Assembly: GCA_035762175.1 (NCBI GenBank)
Contig: DASTPP010000008.1
Location: forward strand, 1 to 27,140
Length of the DNA stretch: 27,140 nucleotides
Source of the DNA: DASTPP01 sp035762175
GTDB lineage: Bacteria; Myxococcota_A; Polyangia; Polyangiales; Polyangiaceae
Direction: 5' to 3'
Position 1 is the stretch's first letter. Every line of letters begins with the position of its first letter. The position numbers were made by a program, and so were the translations under genes. Shown here one piece after another: positions 1 through 9,765 of this stretch. The notes below the pieces were generated by a model. That model was given only the letters and a program-made list of their open reading frames with translations, ran no database searches and was not told where the DNA came from.

Positions 1-2
1 GC

Positions 3-1223
3 GGCTCTGGCGCCGCGGGCGGCAGCGGCGGCGCGGGAGGCGCGGGCGGCGCGGGCGGGGCCGGGGGCGGGCCGGCGCCGATCGTCGTGAGCGGCTTCTC
101 GACCGGCTACAACCACGTCTGCGCCGTCACCTCGGGGCCGCTCGGTTCGGGGCAGGTACGCTGCTGGGGCGAGCAAGGCCTCGTCCAGGGCCCGACGGGT
201 TGGGACGCGGTCGGCCGCGCCTTCGGCCCCTCGCCCGCCCTGCTCGCCGACGCGCCGGGCGGCGTCGGCTTCCTCGCCGCGGGCTGGCAGCACGCGTGCG
301 TCGGCACCGCCTCGGGCGGCGGCTTCGATCTGCGCTGCTTCGGCGGCAACGAGCGGGGCGTGCTCACGAACGGCAACGCCCCCGGCGATCCGCCCGGCCC
401 GATCAGCGGCGGCGGCGTCTTCACGGCGCTCGGCGCGGGCGCGCGCCACGCCTGCGGCATTCGCGGGGGTAACATCTCTTGCTGGGGCGCGAACGAGCTG
501 GGCCAGCGGGGCGTCAGGCCCCTGGTGCCGCCGCCCGACGCCACGCCGTCGAACATCACCAGCGACGGCGGCTGGGCCGAGCTCGACGCGGGCGAGGCGC
601 ACACCTGCGCGCTCCAGGGCGGCACGCTTTATTGCTGGGGCGACAACGCCCGCAAGCAGCTCGGCAACCAGCTCGGCTTGCTCGATCTTCTGCTCGGCAC
701 GCTCAACTTCACCAAGGCGAAGGTGAACCCGCCCGCCGACAACCCTGGCGGCACCTGGTCGAAGGTATCAGCCGGACGCTCGCACACCTGCGGCATCATG
801 AACACGCAGCGCCTCTACTGTTGGGGGCGCAACGACGTCGGGCAGGCCAACACCTCGCCCTCGCAAGATCTCGCCGCCATCTCGCTCGTCTCGGCCGACT
901 CGTGGGTCGACGTCGCGGCCGGCGAAGAGCACACCTGCGGCATCTCGCCCGACGGCCAGGGCCGGCCTCGCCTGTTCTGCTGGGGCAGCGACGCGTTCGG
1001 CCAGCGCGGCGACGGGCCGGGCGCGCCCGCCAGCCCGCTCACCGAGGTCATCGACCCCGAGCCCGAGGTGCCCTGGGCCGACGTCGACGCGGGCGCCTTC
1101 CACACCTGCGCGCGCAAGGGCGACAACCTCTACTGCTGGGGCCGCAACGATCGGGGCCAGCTCGGTCTCGGCGCCCAGCCCTCGGCCGACCGCCCGACGC
1201 GCGTGCCCTTCGCCCCGCCCTGA
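3..1223 (+). CDS. RCC1-repeat protein, 5' end outside the window
   Basis: The reading frame is open from the first bases of the window and starts with a low-complexity Gly/Ala/Ser stretch (about 25 residues), so the true start lies upstream; the GTG at 87 is only an internal codon. After the linker come seven RCC1-like repeats, each with an H-x-C or H-A-C motif followed some 10-20 residues later by C-W-G (one copy C-F-G) and an N-x-x-G-Q-x-G type turn. Such repeats fold as a beta-propeller. In myxobacteria, proteins of this shape (lipoprotein signal, Gly-rich linker, then RCC1 repeats) are common, abundant paralogues thought to be exported, but the signal peptide here is not visible. The paired cysteines in each repeat suggest disulfides and an extracytoplasmic place. 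The partner is unknown. It converges with metG, separated by 117 bp. Confidence 0.85.
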   Translation, partial: GSGAAGGSGGAGGAGGAGGAGGGPAPIVVSGFSTGYNHVCAVTSGPLGSGQVRCWGEQGLVQGPTGWDAVGRAFGPSPALLADAPGGVGFLAAGWQHACVGTASGGGFDLRCFGGNERGVLTNGNAPGDPPGPISGGGVFTALGAGARHACGIRGGNISCWGANELGQRGVRPLVPPPDATPSNITSDGGWAELDAGEAHTCALQGGTLYCWGDNARKQLGNQLGLLDLLLGTLNFTKAKVNPPADNPGGTWSKVSAGRSHTCGIMNTQRLYCWGRNDVGQANTSPSQDLAAISLVSADSWVDVAAGEEHTCGISPDGQGRPRLFCWGSDAFGQRGDGPGAPASPLTEVIDPEPEVPWADVDAGAFHTCARKGDNLYCWGRNDRGQLGLGAQPSADRPTRVPFAPP

Positions 1224-1260
1224 GCCGGCGCGCCCCGCCGTGCGCCGGCGCGCCCCGCCG
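1224..1260. repeat. Two-copy 17-bp direct repeat
   Basis: A 17-bp G/C-only sequence starting GCCGGCGCGC is present exactly at 1224-1240 and again at 1244-1260, directly after the stop codon of the RCC1 gene. It lies in the 117-bp gap between two convergent genes. It may be part of a transcription end region, but no clean terminator with a T tract is visible. Confidence 0.7.
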
Positions 1261-1340
1261 CGCGTTCCGCCGCCCGCGACCCCACCCCCCTGCGCCGCCC
1301 TCGCGGCGCCCCGGGCCCGCGCGGCGCGGGGGCCGCCCGC

Positions 1341-3539
1341 TCACTTGACGCGCGTGCCGGGGGCGATGCGCTCGTCGACCGCGGGCAGCGAGAGCGCCTC
1401 GCTCGGCCCGGCGGCCAGGATCATCCCGTGCGAGACGAGCCCCTTGCCGAAGTCGCGGGGCGCGAGGTTCGAGACGACGAGCACGCGGCGGCCGACGAGC
1501 GCCTCGGGCGCGAACGAGAGGGCGAGGCCGGCGACGATGCGGCGCGGCTCGGGCTCGCCGAGATCGATGCGCAGGTCGAGCAGCTTGTCTTTCTTCGGCA
1601 CCTTCGCCGCCGAGACGACGAGGCCGACGCGCAGATCGACCTTGGCGAACTCGTCGTACGCAATCGCCGGGCTCGGCGGCTCGGCGGCCGGTGCCGACGG
1701 CCCGCCGCCCGGAGGGGCTGCCGGAGCGCCCGCCGCAGCGCCCGCCGGAGCGCCCACCGCAGCGCCCGCCGCAGCGCCCGCGGGAGCGCCCGCCGGAGCG
1801 CCCGCCGCAGCGCCCGCCGCAGCGCCCGCCGCCGTGGCCGCCCCGCCCCCCGCACCACCGCCCCGGGCGCCCTCGACTCCCCCCTCCCCAGGGAGGGGGG
1901 CCGGGGGGGAGGGCGCCGCCGCAGGCCCCGTGAGCCGCTCGAGCAGGGCGCGGCGCTGGTCGTCGTCGACCCGCGGAAAGAGCGGCTGCCCGGGCGAGAG
2001 CGCGTCGCCGGCCGCCCGCTGCGACCACTCGACGGGCCACAGATCGTGGCCGAGCGAGGGCGCGATCGGCGGCAGGCCGAGCTGGCGGCGCATCTCGTTG
2101 GCGCGCTCGGGCATCACCGGGGCGACCATGACGCTGAGCCAGCGCAGCGCCTCGAGCAGCGTCGCGAGAATGGTCTCGACCCGCTCTTGGTCGCCCTTCT
2201 TCGCCGCCACCCAGGGCGCCGCCTGGTCGACGTAGGTGTTCGCCTGGCCGCAGAGGCGCCAGACCGCCTCGAGCGCGCGGTGCGGGGCGAAGGCGTCGAA
2301 CGACTCGCGCGCCTTGACCGAGGCCTGGAGCGCGTCCTCCCAGAGGGCGCGCTCTTTCTCGCCGGGCCGGCCCGGCGGCGGCACCTTGCCCCCGACGAGC
2401 TTGGTGCAGAGGCCGAGGGTGCGGTTCAGGAGGTTGCCGAGATCGTTGGCGAGGTCGGCGTTGAGCCGGCCGACCAGGTCGTCGAGGCTGAAGTCGCCGT
2501 CTTGCCCGAAGGCGACGGCGCGCAAGAGGTAGTAGCGCAGGACGTCGGCGCCGACCTCGCCCGCGATGCGCAGCGGGTCGAGCTGCGTGACGCGCAAGGG
2601 GGCGGCGCCCGGGGCGGCCGCCTCGGCGCCGGGGGCGGGCGCGGTCTTCGTGATCTTGCGCCCGCCCGAGGTCAGCCACCCGTGGGCGTAGACGCGCCTC
2701 GGCAGCTGCGACTCGGGCAGCCCCGCGGCGAGCAGGAAGGCGGGCCAGTAGACGGCGTGGAAGCGCACGATCTCTTTGCCGATCAGGTGCACGTCGGGCG
2801 GCCAGAAGCGCTGCAGGGGCCCGCCGTCGGGGCCGAGCGCCGACCAGTAGTTGGTGAGCGCGTCGAACCAGACGTACATGACGTGCGCCGGGTCGTCGGG
2901 CACGGGGATGCCCCACTTGAACGTGGTGCGCGAGACGCTCAGGTCTTCGAGGCCGCCGCGGACGAAGCTCTTGACCTCGTTGTAGCGGCTCTCGGGCTGC
3001 ACGAAGTCGGGGTGCCGCTCGTAGAAGTCGAGCAGGACGTCGGTGTAGCGGCTGAGCCGGAAGAAGTAGCTCGACTCGCGCACGCGCTCGACCGGGCGGC
3101 CGGTCGGCGACAGGCCGTCGACCAGGTCTTTCTCGGTGTAGAAGGCCTCGTCGGCGACGCAGTACCAGCCCTCGTACTGGCCGAGGTAGATGTCGCCCCG
3201 CTCGCGGATTCTCCGCCAGAGGTCGGCGACGCGCGCGGCGTGCCGCGGCTCGGTCGTGCGGATGAAGTCGTCGGGGGCGACGTTCAGCGGCGGCCAGGCC
3301 TGCCGGAAGCGCTCGGCCACCTCGGTCGCGTAGGCGAGCGGCGTGGCGCCCCGCTCGCGGGCGACGCGCTCGATCTTCTGGCCGTGCTCGTCGGTGCCGG
3401 TCACGAAGTGCGTGTCGTGGCCGCGCAGCCGGTGGTAGCGCGCGAGCGCGTCGGCGACGATGGTCGTGTACGCGGTGCCGACGTGGGGCAGCGCGTTGAC
3501 GTAGTAGATGGGGGTGGTGATGTAAAAGCGTGCGGGCAT
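1341..3539 (-). CDS. metG: Methionyl-tRNA synthetase with C-terminal tRNA-binding domain
   Basis: Charges tRNA-Met with methionine in the cytoplasm. The class I signature H-V-G-T is at residues 19-22 and the KMSKS-type loop is K-I-T-K-T at about 295-299. The zinc-binding region keeps one cysteine (Y-C-V-A-D-E, about 128) and lacks the CxxC knuckles, as in zinc-free MetRS forms. The anticodon-binding helical domain runs to about 540. A low-complexity Ala/Pro/Gly linker (about 540-620) follows, then the OB-fold tRNA-binding dimerisation domain (about 625-732, starting D-L-R-V-G). The frame is open to 3620, but the start at 3539 (M-P-A-R-F-Y-I-T-T-P) is where family similarity begins; the upstream codons are Ala/Arg-rich and look untranslated. 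The linker carries a 12-bp minisatellite and a palindromic insert (separate entries). Confidence 0.97.
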   Translation of the reverse strand: MPARFYITTPIYYVNALPHVGTAYTTIVADALARYHRLRGHDTHFVTGTDEHGQKIERVARERGATPLAYATEVAERFRQAWPPLNVAPDDFIRTTEPRHAARVADLWRRIRERGDIYLGQYEGWYCVADEAFYTEKDLVDGLSPTGRPVERVRESSYFFRLSRYTDVLLDFYERHPDFVQPESRYNEVKSFVRGGLEDLSVSRTTFKWGIPVPDDPAHVMYVWFDALTNYWSALGPDGGPLQRFWPPDVHLIGKEIVRFHAVYWPAFLLAAGLPESQLPRRVYAHGWLTSGGRKITKTAPAPGAEAAAPGAAPLRVTQLDPLRIAGEVGADVLRYYLLRAVAFGQDGDFSLDDLVGRLNADLANDLGNLLNRTLGLCTKLVGGKVPPPGRPGEKERALWEDALQASVKARESFDAFAPHRALEAVWRLCGQANTYVDQAAPWVAAKKGDQERVETILATLLEALRWLSVMVAPVMPERANEMRRQLGLPPIAPSLGHDLWPVEWSQRAAGDALSPGQPLFPRVDDDQRRALLERLTGPAAAPSPPAPLPGEGGVEGARGGGAGGGAATAAGAAAGAAAGAPAGAPAGAAAGAAVGAPAGAAAGAPAAPPGGGPSAPAAEPPSPAIAYDEFAKVDLRVGLVVSAAKVPKKDKLLDLRIDLGEPEPRRIVAGLALSFAPEALVGRRVLVVSNLAPRDFGKGLVSHGMILAAGPSEALSLPAVDERIAPGTRVK
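1726..1833 (-). repeat. 12-bp minisatellite inside metG (nine units)
   Basis: Nine consecutive 12-bp units, consensus GCGCCCGCCGCA on the + strand with a few substitutions, start at 1726 and step exactly 12 bp. On the coding strand they read as four-residue units of the type G-A-(A/P)-A. The array sits between the anticodon-binding and the tRNA-binding domains of MetRS, so unit gain or loss only changes the length of a flexible linker and keeps the frame. Confidence 0.85.
1879..1900. repeat. GC-rich palindrome inside the metG linker
   Basis: Perfect 10-bp arms (CCCCCCTCCC at 1879-1888, GGGAGGGGGG at 1891-1900) with a 2-nt centre. It is translated in metG as part of a P-L-P-G-E-G-G stretch just before the minisatellite. 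Short elements of this C-run/G-run kind are usually intergenic, so this looks like a repeat element taken into a coding linker. The element class is inferred. Confidence 0.65.
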
Positions 3540-3592
3540 GGCGGCGGCGGCGCGCGCATCGGGCCCCCGCGGGGGGCGCGCGGCGGCCGCCT

Positions 3593-3605
3593 GTCTACGG
3601 TAGAC
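3593..3605. promoter_or_regulatory. Short palindrome upstream of metG (possible operator)
   Basis: GTCTAC and GTAGAC flank a single G: a 6-bp-arm inverted repeat 54 bp upstream of the chosen metG start and 183 bp upstream of the divergent SDR gene. Its size and place fit a binding site for a dimeric regulator in a shared promoter region. No regulator can be named, and chance is possible for a site this short. Confidence 0.35.
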
Positions 3606-3787
3606 GCGCCCGCCCGTCAAAGCGCCCGGCGGGCGCGCGGCCGGCGCGGGGCGCCCCCGCGCCCGGCGAGCGCCGCGGCGACGGGCGCGGCCGAGGGCGC
3701 CGCCGGGGCCTTGACCCGCCCGCGCGCCTCCACCAGGGTTCGCCCGCGCGCCGCGGCGCCTTCGCGCCGCCGCGCAGGGTCAGAGCC

Positions 3788-4636
3788 ATGGCACTTCTCG
3801 ACGGCAAGGTCGTCCTCATCACCGGCGCCGGCGGCGGCATCGGCCGCGCCGAGGCGCTCGCCTTCGCGGCCGAGGGCGCGCGCCTGGTCGTCAACGATCT
3901 CGGCTCGGCGCGCGACGGCACGGGCGCCTCGCCCGAGGCGGCCGACCGGGTCGCGGCCGAGGTGCGGGCCGCGGGCGGCGAGGCCGTCGCCCACCACGGC
4001 TCGGTCGCCACGCCCGAGGGCGCGCGGGGCCTGGTCGAGGCCGCGCTCTCGGCCTACGGCCGCGTCGACGTGCTCGTCAACAACGCGGGCGTCGTGCGCG
4101 ACAAGAGCCTGCTCAAGCTCGACGAGGCCGACTGGGACGTCGTGCTCGCGGTCGACCTGAAGGGCGCCTTTCTCTGCGCGCAGGCCGCCGCCCGGCAGAT
4201 GGTGGCCCAGGGCGAGGGCGGGCGCATCGTCAACACGACGGGCCTGTCGGGCCTGGTCGGCAACTTCGGCCAGGCGAACTACGCGGCCGCCAACGCCGGC
4301 GTCTACGGGCTGACGCGCACGATGAGCATCGAGCTGCAGAAGCACCGCATCACCGTCAACGCCCTCGCCCCCATCGCCAAGACGCGCCTGACCGAAGACT
4401 TGCCGATGTTCCACGGCGTCGACTCGCTCGGGCCCGAGTTCGTCGCGCCGGCGGCGGTCTTTCTGGGCTCCGACCTCTGCGGCGAGCGCACCGGGCACGT
4501 GCTCGCCGTCGCCGGCGCCCGCATGTACCTTTACAAGGTCGTAGAAAGCGTCGGAAAGTTCAAAGAGGGCGACGCCCCGTGGACAGCCCGCGAGATCGCC
4601 GACCACTGGGCCGCCATCGCCAGCGTCAAAGGCTGA
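3788..4636 (+). CDS. Short-chain dehydrogenase/reductase, HSD17B4/MFE-2-like, degenerate active site
   Basis: A 282-residue Rossmann-fold protein. The cofactor loop T-G-A-G-G-G-I-G-R is near residues 11-19, N-D-L-G near 37-40 and N-N-A-G near 97-100. The core G-N-F-G-Q-A-N-Y resembles the (3R)-hydroxyacyl-CoA dehydrogenase domain of peroxisomal multifunctional enzyme 2 and bacterial FabG-like relatives. The catalytic Tyr is present (Y165), but the Lys four residues later is Asn (N169, codon AAC) and the Ser 13 residues before the Tyr is Gly (G152). Thus two residues of the usual Ser-Tyr-Lys set are missing. The start at 3788 gives the normal N-terminus, M-A-L-L-D-G-K-V; the frame continues upstream as unlikely Arg-rich sequence. 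Substrate is unknown; by family it would be an acyl-CoA or a related ketone/alcohol. It may be an altered or inactive enzyme. Confidence 0.9.
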   Translation: MALLDGKVVLITGAGGGIGRAEALAFAAEGARLVVNDLGSARDGTGASPEAADRVAAEVRAAGGEAVAHHGSVATPEGARGLVEAALSAYGRVDVLVNNAGVVRDKSLLKLDEADWDVVLAVDLKGAFLCAQAAARQMVAQGEGGRIVNTTGLSGLVGNFGQANYAAANAGVYGLTRTMSIELQKHRITVNALAPIAKTRLTEDLPMFHGVDSLGPEFVAPAAVFLGSDLCGERTGHVLAVAGARMYLYKVVESVGKFKEGDAPWTAREIADHWAAIASVKG

Positions 4637-4650
4637 GCTCTCGGCCCCGC

Positions 4651-4791
4651 CTGGCCTCCGGCGCGCACGACGCCCCCGCTAGCCTCCGGCGCGCAGGAAG
4701 CCCCCGCTGGCCTGCGGCGCGCAGGAAGCCCCTGCTGGCCGCCGGCGCGCACGAACGCCCCTGCTGGCCTGCGGCGCGCACGAAGGCCCCG
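4651..4791 (+). repeat. 28-bp tandem repeat, five units
   Basis: Units begin at 4651, 4679, 4707, 4735 and 4764. Each starts CTGGCC or CTAGCC, carries a GGCGCGCA core and ends in CCCCG or CCCTG. Four units are 28 bp and the fourth is 29 bp. Substitutions between units are few (G/C, C/T and small changes after the core). It lies just after the SDR stop codon. Confidence 0.85.
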
Positions 4792-4804
4792 GGCGTCTCT
4801 GGTA

Positions 4805-4850
4805 CGGAGGGCCGGGGCCCTCCGCGGCCCCCTGTCGCGCAGGGGGCCGC
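4805..4850 (+). terminator. Two adjacent strong inverted repeats, probable terminator region
   Basis: A near-continuous palindrome at 4806-4823 (8-bp arms GGAGGGCC/GGCCCTCC) touches a perfect 11-bp stem, GCGGCCCCCTG at 4824-4834 and CAGGGGGCCGC at 4840-4850, with a TCGCG loop. There is no T tract, so intrinsic termination is not certain. It ends the SDR transcription unit if it works as a terminator. Confidence 0.5.
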
Positions 4851-5060
4851 CCCGCCTCGGGCCCGGCCTCGGCGGGCGCCGCTCGCCCCGGGCCGAGGCC
4901 CCCATGCAAGCCCCGGCCCCGGGGCCCTCTACCGTGCGACGCCGGGCCTCGAGCGCCCTGAGCCATTCGGCGATGGCGGGACGGCCCGCACCGAGTAAGC
5001 TGTAGGGAGGTTTGCCCGCGCCCTCGGTGGCCGTGGGCGCTGCCAAGACACCGCCACCGA

Positions 5061-6689
5061 ATGTCGTCCCGCCGCCTCGACCCTGTCGCCGCCCCGCTCT
5101 TGCTGTGGGCCTGCGCGGCCTTGGTCCTCCATTACGTGGGGTACCAGGGCACGACCGAGGTGGCCGACGTGTTCCAGGGGCGGCGCGACCTGCGCGAGTT
5201 CGCGTCCGAGGCGCGCGGCACGGTGCGGCCGTCGGCGGCGACGCCCTTCGAGGTCGCGCTCGAGGGGCCCATCCCGACGCCCGACGAGACGCCGCCGCTC
5301 GTGCCGGTGCCGCCGCCCGAGGCGAAGCTCGTGCCCCCGACGCCCGAGGCGCCGAAGCCGCCCGAGCCCGAGAAGAAGAACGACGAGCCGAAGCCCGAGG
5401 CGCCGCCGCAGCCGCCGGCGCCGCCCGCGCCGACCAACGACAAGCGCGTGGCCGTGCGCCAGCACGTCGACGACAAGAACCAGCCCGACAACCCCAACGC
5501 GCGCTTCGCCGGCGACGAGGCGAACCACGTCAAAGAAGAGTCGGTCGCGCGCATCACCTCGCACGACCGCAACGACCGCGACACCAGCCCCGGCACCAGC
5601 CAGGGCGGCCCCCCCGAAGAGCCCGGCAACGCCGACAAGACGCGCGTCGCCGACAGCGAAGACAAGGCCGGCGAGAAGAAGCGCGCGCCGAACGAGGCGC
5701 CGCCCGAGCCGCCGCAGCCCAAGCCCGAGCCCGTCGCCAAGGCGCCCGCCGAGAAGCCCGGCCAGAACGGCGTCTCGGGCCCGCGCGCGCCCGCCCAGCC
5801 CGCGGTGCAGCCGCCGCCGAACGCCGAGCCGCCGCGCCCCGACGTCGACAGCGGCCCGAACGGCTCGTACGCGCTCAATCCGCGCCGCGCGCCCGTCAGC
5901 GAGGGCAGCGCCAAGGTCGCGACGCCGACGCCGCCCATCAACCTGCTGCCCCGGCTCGGCGGCGGCCCCGGGCCGAACGGCGTCAACTTCAACCTCTCGC
6001 CCGGCAACGCCGTCGCCGCCGTCGGCGTCGACGAGCTGCGGCGCATCAAAGATGCCGACGGCGAGCGCCGCCGCTCGGCCCACCGCGGCAGCTTCAAGTC
6101 GCCCGACCTGAACCGCTGGCGCGCCCAGATCGAGAACTACGTCGCCAGCGTCAAGACCGGCAACCAGACCGCGCTCAACACCGCGCGCGTGCCCTTCGCG
6201 ACGTACCTGAACGGCATCCACAACCGGCTGCACCCGCTCTTCGCCGACGACTACCTCGCCTCGCTCGACGGGCTGCCGGGCGGCCACCCGCTCAACCGCC
6301 CCGACCTCAGCGCCGCGCTCGAGGTCGTCGTCAGCAAAGAAGACGGCAGCATCGTGCGCATGGGCGTCGTCAAGACGAGCGGCGTCACCGCCTTCGACGC
6401 CGCCGCGCTCGAGTCGATGCAGCGCGCCTCGCCCTTCGGCAAGCCGCCCGCGGCCATCATCTCGCCCGACGGCAACGTCTACCTGCACTGGGAGTTTCAC
6501 CGAAACCCCATCGTCGCTTGCTCCACCATCAACGCCCGGCCCTTCATGCTCAAGGGCGCCCCGGCCGACGTGCCCGGCCGGCCCCTGCCCGGGCCGCGCG
6601 TGCCCTCCGACCCGCGCGAGCGCCCGCCCACCCGCGAGGGCCTCTTGCGGCCCCCGCTCGCCCCCCCGCCGAAGCGGGGGGCGGGGTGA
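5061..6689 (+). CDS. TonB C-terminal-domain protein with long Pro-rich spacer
   Basis: A 542-residue protein with one membrane segment near the N-terminus (about 9-28, A-P-L-L-L-W-A-C-A-A-L-V-L-H), then a long Pro/Glu/Lys/Asp-rich periplasm-spanning part (about 60-330). A TonB-like C-terminal domain follows at about 410-482: A-L-E-V-V-V-S-K, then T-S-G-V-T-A-F-D-A-A-A-L-E-S-M and S-P-F-G. The architecture matches TonB-family energy transducers that link an inner-membrane ExbB/ExbD motor to outer-membrane receptors, but no exbB/exbD or receptor gene is nearby. The spacer is unusually long and the C-terminal tail after the domain is Pro/Arg-rich. It is the first of three consecutive + genes. 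Family is well supported; the transported substrate is unknown. Confidence 0.8.
   Translation: MSSRRLDPVAAPLLLWACAALVLHYVGYQGTTEVADVFQGRRDLREFASEARGTVRPSAATPFEVALEGPIPTPDETPPLVPVPPPEAKLVPPTPEAPKPPEPEKKNDEPKPEAPPQPPAPPAPTNDKRVAVRQHVDDKNQPDNPNARFAGDEANHVKEESVARITSHDRNDRDTSPGTSQGGPPEEPGNADKTRVADSEDKAGEKKRAPNEAPPEPPQPKPEPVAKAPAEKPGQNGVSGPRAPAQPAVQPPPNAEPPRPDVDSGPNGSYALNPRRAPVSEGSAKVATPTPPINLLPRLGGGPGPNGVNFNLSPGNAVAAVGVDELRRIKDADGERRRSAHRGSFKSPDLNRWRAQIENYVASVKTGNQTALNTARVPFATYLNGIHNRLHPLFADDYLASLDGLPGGHPLNRPDLSAALEVVVSKEDGSIVRMGVVKTSGVTAFDAAALESMQRASPFGKPPAAIISPDGNVYLHWEFHRNPIVACSTINARPFMLKGAPADVPGRPLPGPRVPSDPRERPPTREGLLRPPLAPPPKRGAG
6662..6681. repeat. C-run/G-run hairpin at the 3' end of the TonB-like gene
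   Basis: CCCCCCG (6662-6668) and CGGGGGG (6675-6681) form a 7-bp stem around CCGAAG, encoding the Pro/Lys/Arg-rich C-terminus a few codons before the stop. It resembles the C-run/G-run palindrome in metG. It could act at the transcript end or be a repeat element that extended the reading frame. Confidence 0.45.
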
Positions 6690-6694
6690 ACGCG

Positions 6695-6760
6695 CCCCCC
6701 GCCCCGGCCCCCGCGCGGCCCGCCGAGGGCGCCCTCCCCCCCGCCCCGGCCCCCGCGCGC
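6695..6760. repeat. Imperfect direct repeat between two genes
   Basis: The sequence CCGCCCCGGCCCCCGCGCG is found twice, starting near 6699 and 6741, about 42 bp apart, in the gap between the TonB-like gene and the membrane protein. No function is visible. Confidence 0.5.
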
Positions 6761-6810
6761 CGACCGCGGCGGCAGTAGCGTGCGAAGGCGAGCAGTAGTA
6801 GGGCCCCCCC

Positions 6811-7896
6811 GTGGCCATCGCCCAGTCTCCGCAGCAGGGTGACGAAGTGCCCACCGGCGCCGAGACCCCGGCACCGCCGGCCAGCTCGTCGCCCTTTCGC
6901 CGCTGGACATACACTTCCCTGCCCTGGCTGAGGCCCGTGGCCCTGCTCGCCCTTTTGGCGACCTTCACCAGCCGCGTGTTGACCCCTGCGCTCAAGGGCG
7001 GCGGCGTGCTCTCGACCGAGTGGGTCAACCGGGTCGAGTTCGCGGGCAACGCGCTCGCGCAGCTCTTGCTTTTCGCGCTCTTGACGCTGCTGCTCTCGCT
7101 GGCGCTGGCGGTCTTGCAGACGCCCTCGCTCTCGCTGCCCTTTCGGCTGACCTTCACGGCGCTGGGGGGCCTGGCGCTCGGGCTCGGGGCGCCGGCGAGC
7201 GGGGCGGTGCTCGGGGCGAGGCTGCTCGGGGTCCTGGCGACGTCGACGGCGCTGATGGCGCTGCTGGCGGCGGGGCAGGTGCTGGTGCACGGGCCGATTC
7301 GCACCGCCGGGCTGGTGCTGGCGCTCTTCGGCACGGGGGCGCTGACGCGGCAGGGCGCGTGGCTGCTCGCGGCGGGCTACGCGCGGGCGCCGGCGACCTA
7401 CCTCGTCTCGGCGCGGGTGGTGGCGACGGCGGCGTTCGCGCTGCAGGCGCTCGCGGTCCTGGTCGCGCTCGTGTGGCTGGCGACGCGGCGGGGGCGGCCG
7501 TTCGGGCTGGGCACGAGCCTGGCGATGGGGGCGTCGGCGGCGTTGACGTCGGTGGCGGCGGCGGCGGGCGCGGGGCGGGGCGGGCCCTGGGCGTCGGTGA
7601 TCGGTACGGGGCTCTACCACCTCTTGCAGAGCCCGGCGCCGCTGGTGGCCCTCTCGCTGCGTCATTTCGTGGCCCTGCTCGGGCCCGCGCTGGCGGCGAC
7701 GGCGGCGCTCGGGCGGGGGCGGCCGGCGAGCGTGCGGGCGGCCCTCGCGCTCATGCTGGTCGGCGGCACCGACGCGGACGTGCCGCTCTGCGCCCTCTGC
7801 CTGGTCGTCGCCTCGCTCGCGCTCGTACTCGCGGCCTTCGAGGGCGAGCCGGGGCGCGAGCCGGGGGCCTCGTGGCCGGCGCGACGAGCCGGCTAG
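6811..7896 (+). CDS. Polytopic membrane protein of unknown function
   Basis: 361 residues starting at a GTG codon. After about 35 polar residues the chain is almost wholly hydrophobic (Leu, Ala, Gly, Val), with about eight to ten likely membrane segments. Examples are near residues 42-60, 70-95, 108-128, 134-152, 165-185, 205-232, 238-255, 282-302 and 320-345. I recognise no transporter, enzyme or receptor motif. A long Ala/Gly-rich composition makes homology hard to judge by eye. It lies 121 bp after the TonB-like gene and 107 bp before a Ser/Thr kinase gene on the same strand, so cotranscription is possible but not shown. Confidence 0.75.
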   Translation: MAIAQSPQQGDEVPTGAETPAPPASSSPFRRWTYTSLPWLRPVALLALLATFTSRVLTPALKGGGVLSTEWVNRVEFAGNALAQLLLFALLTLLLSLALAVLQTPSLSLPFRLTFTALGGLALGLGAPASGAVLGARLLGVLATSTALMALLAAGQVLVHGPIRTAGLVLALFGTGALTRQGAWLLAAGYARAPATYLVSARVVATAAFALQALAVLVALVWLATRRGRPFGLGTSLAMGASAALTSVAAAAGAGRGGPWASVIGTGLYHLLQSPAPLVALSLRHFVALLGPALAATAALGRGRPASVRAALALMLVGGTDADVPLCALCLVVASLALVLAAFEGEPGREPGASWPARRAG

Positions 7897-8003
7897 CCAT
7901 CGGGCTCGGCCTTCGTTAGGCTGCATGGCTCGGGGGTCGGGCCGCCGCGGGCCGCGTCCCCCCGGGCCCCGTCGCCCCCGGGCGCCCGCGCCGTCGTTGG
8001 TCC

Positions 8004-9734
<1,731 letters not shown>

Positions 9735-9763
9735 CCGCCCCCGGGCGGGCCGCGGGCGCGGCC
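9735..9763. terminator. Two small hairpins between convergent genes (bidirectional terminator candidate)
   Basis: CCGCCC/GGGCGG (9735-9740 and 9743-9748) and GGCCGC/GCGGCC (9748-9753 and 9758-9763, loop GGGC) fill the 31-bp gap between the kinase stop and the stop of the opposing YceI gene. There is no T tract, as is usual at such GC content. The position makes a shared transcription end plausible. Confidence 0.45.
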
Positions 9764-9765
9764 GC

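Larger units (their letters stand above)
4637..5060. other. Intergenic stretch with tandem repeats and hairpins
   Basis: 424 bp without a convincing gene. The first part is five 28-29-bp tandem repeats, followed by two adjacent inverted repeats (separate entries) and then about 200 bp of GC-rich sequence leading to the TonB-like gene. The reading frames crossing it are open only because the repeats lack stops. The 28-bp unit does not keep frame, which argues against coding. Confidence 0.6.

Noticed and set aside
3540..3620. Longer N-terminus for metG
   Set aside because: Ala/Arg/Pro-rich codons with no similarity to MetRS; the family N-terminus starts at 3539.
1428..4160. 910-codon open frame on the + strand
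   Set aside because: It is antisense to metG and then runs out of phase across the SDR gene; long antisense frames are common at this GC content and the translation has no domain.
4929..7334. 801-codon open frame on the - strand
   Set aside because: Antisense shadow of the TonB-like and membrane-protein genes. Their features (TM, TonB domain) are clear on the + strand only.
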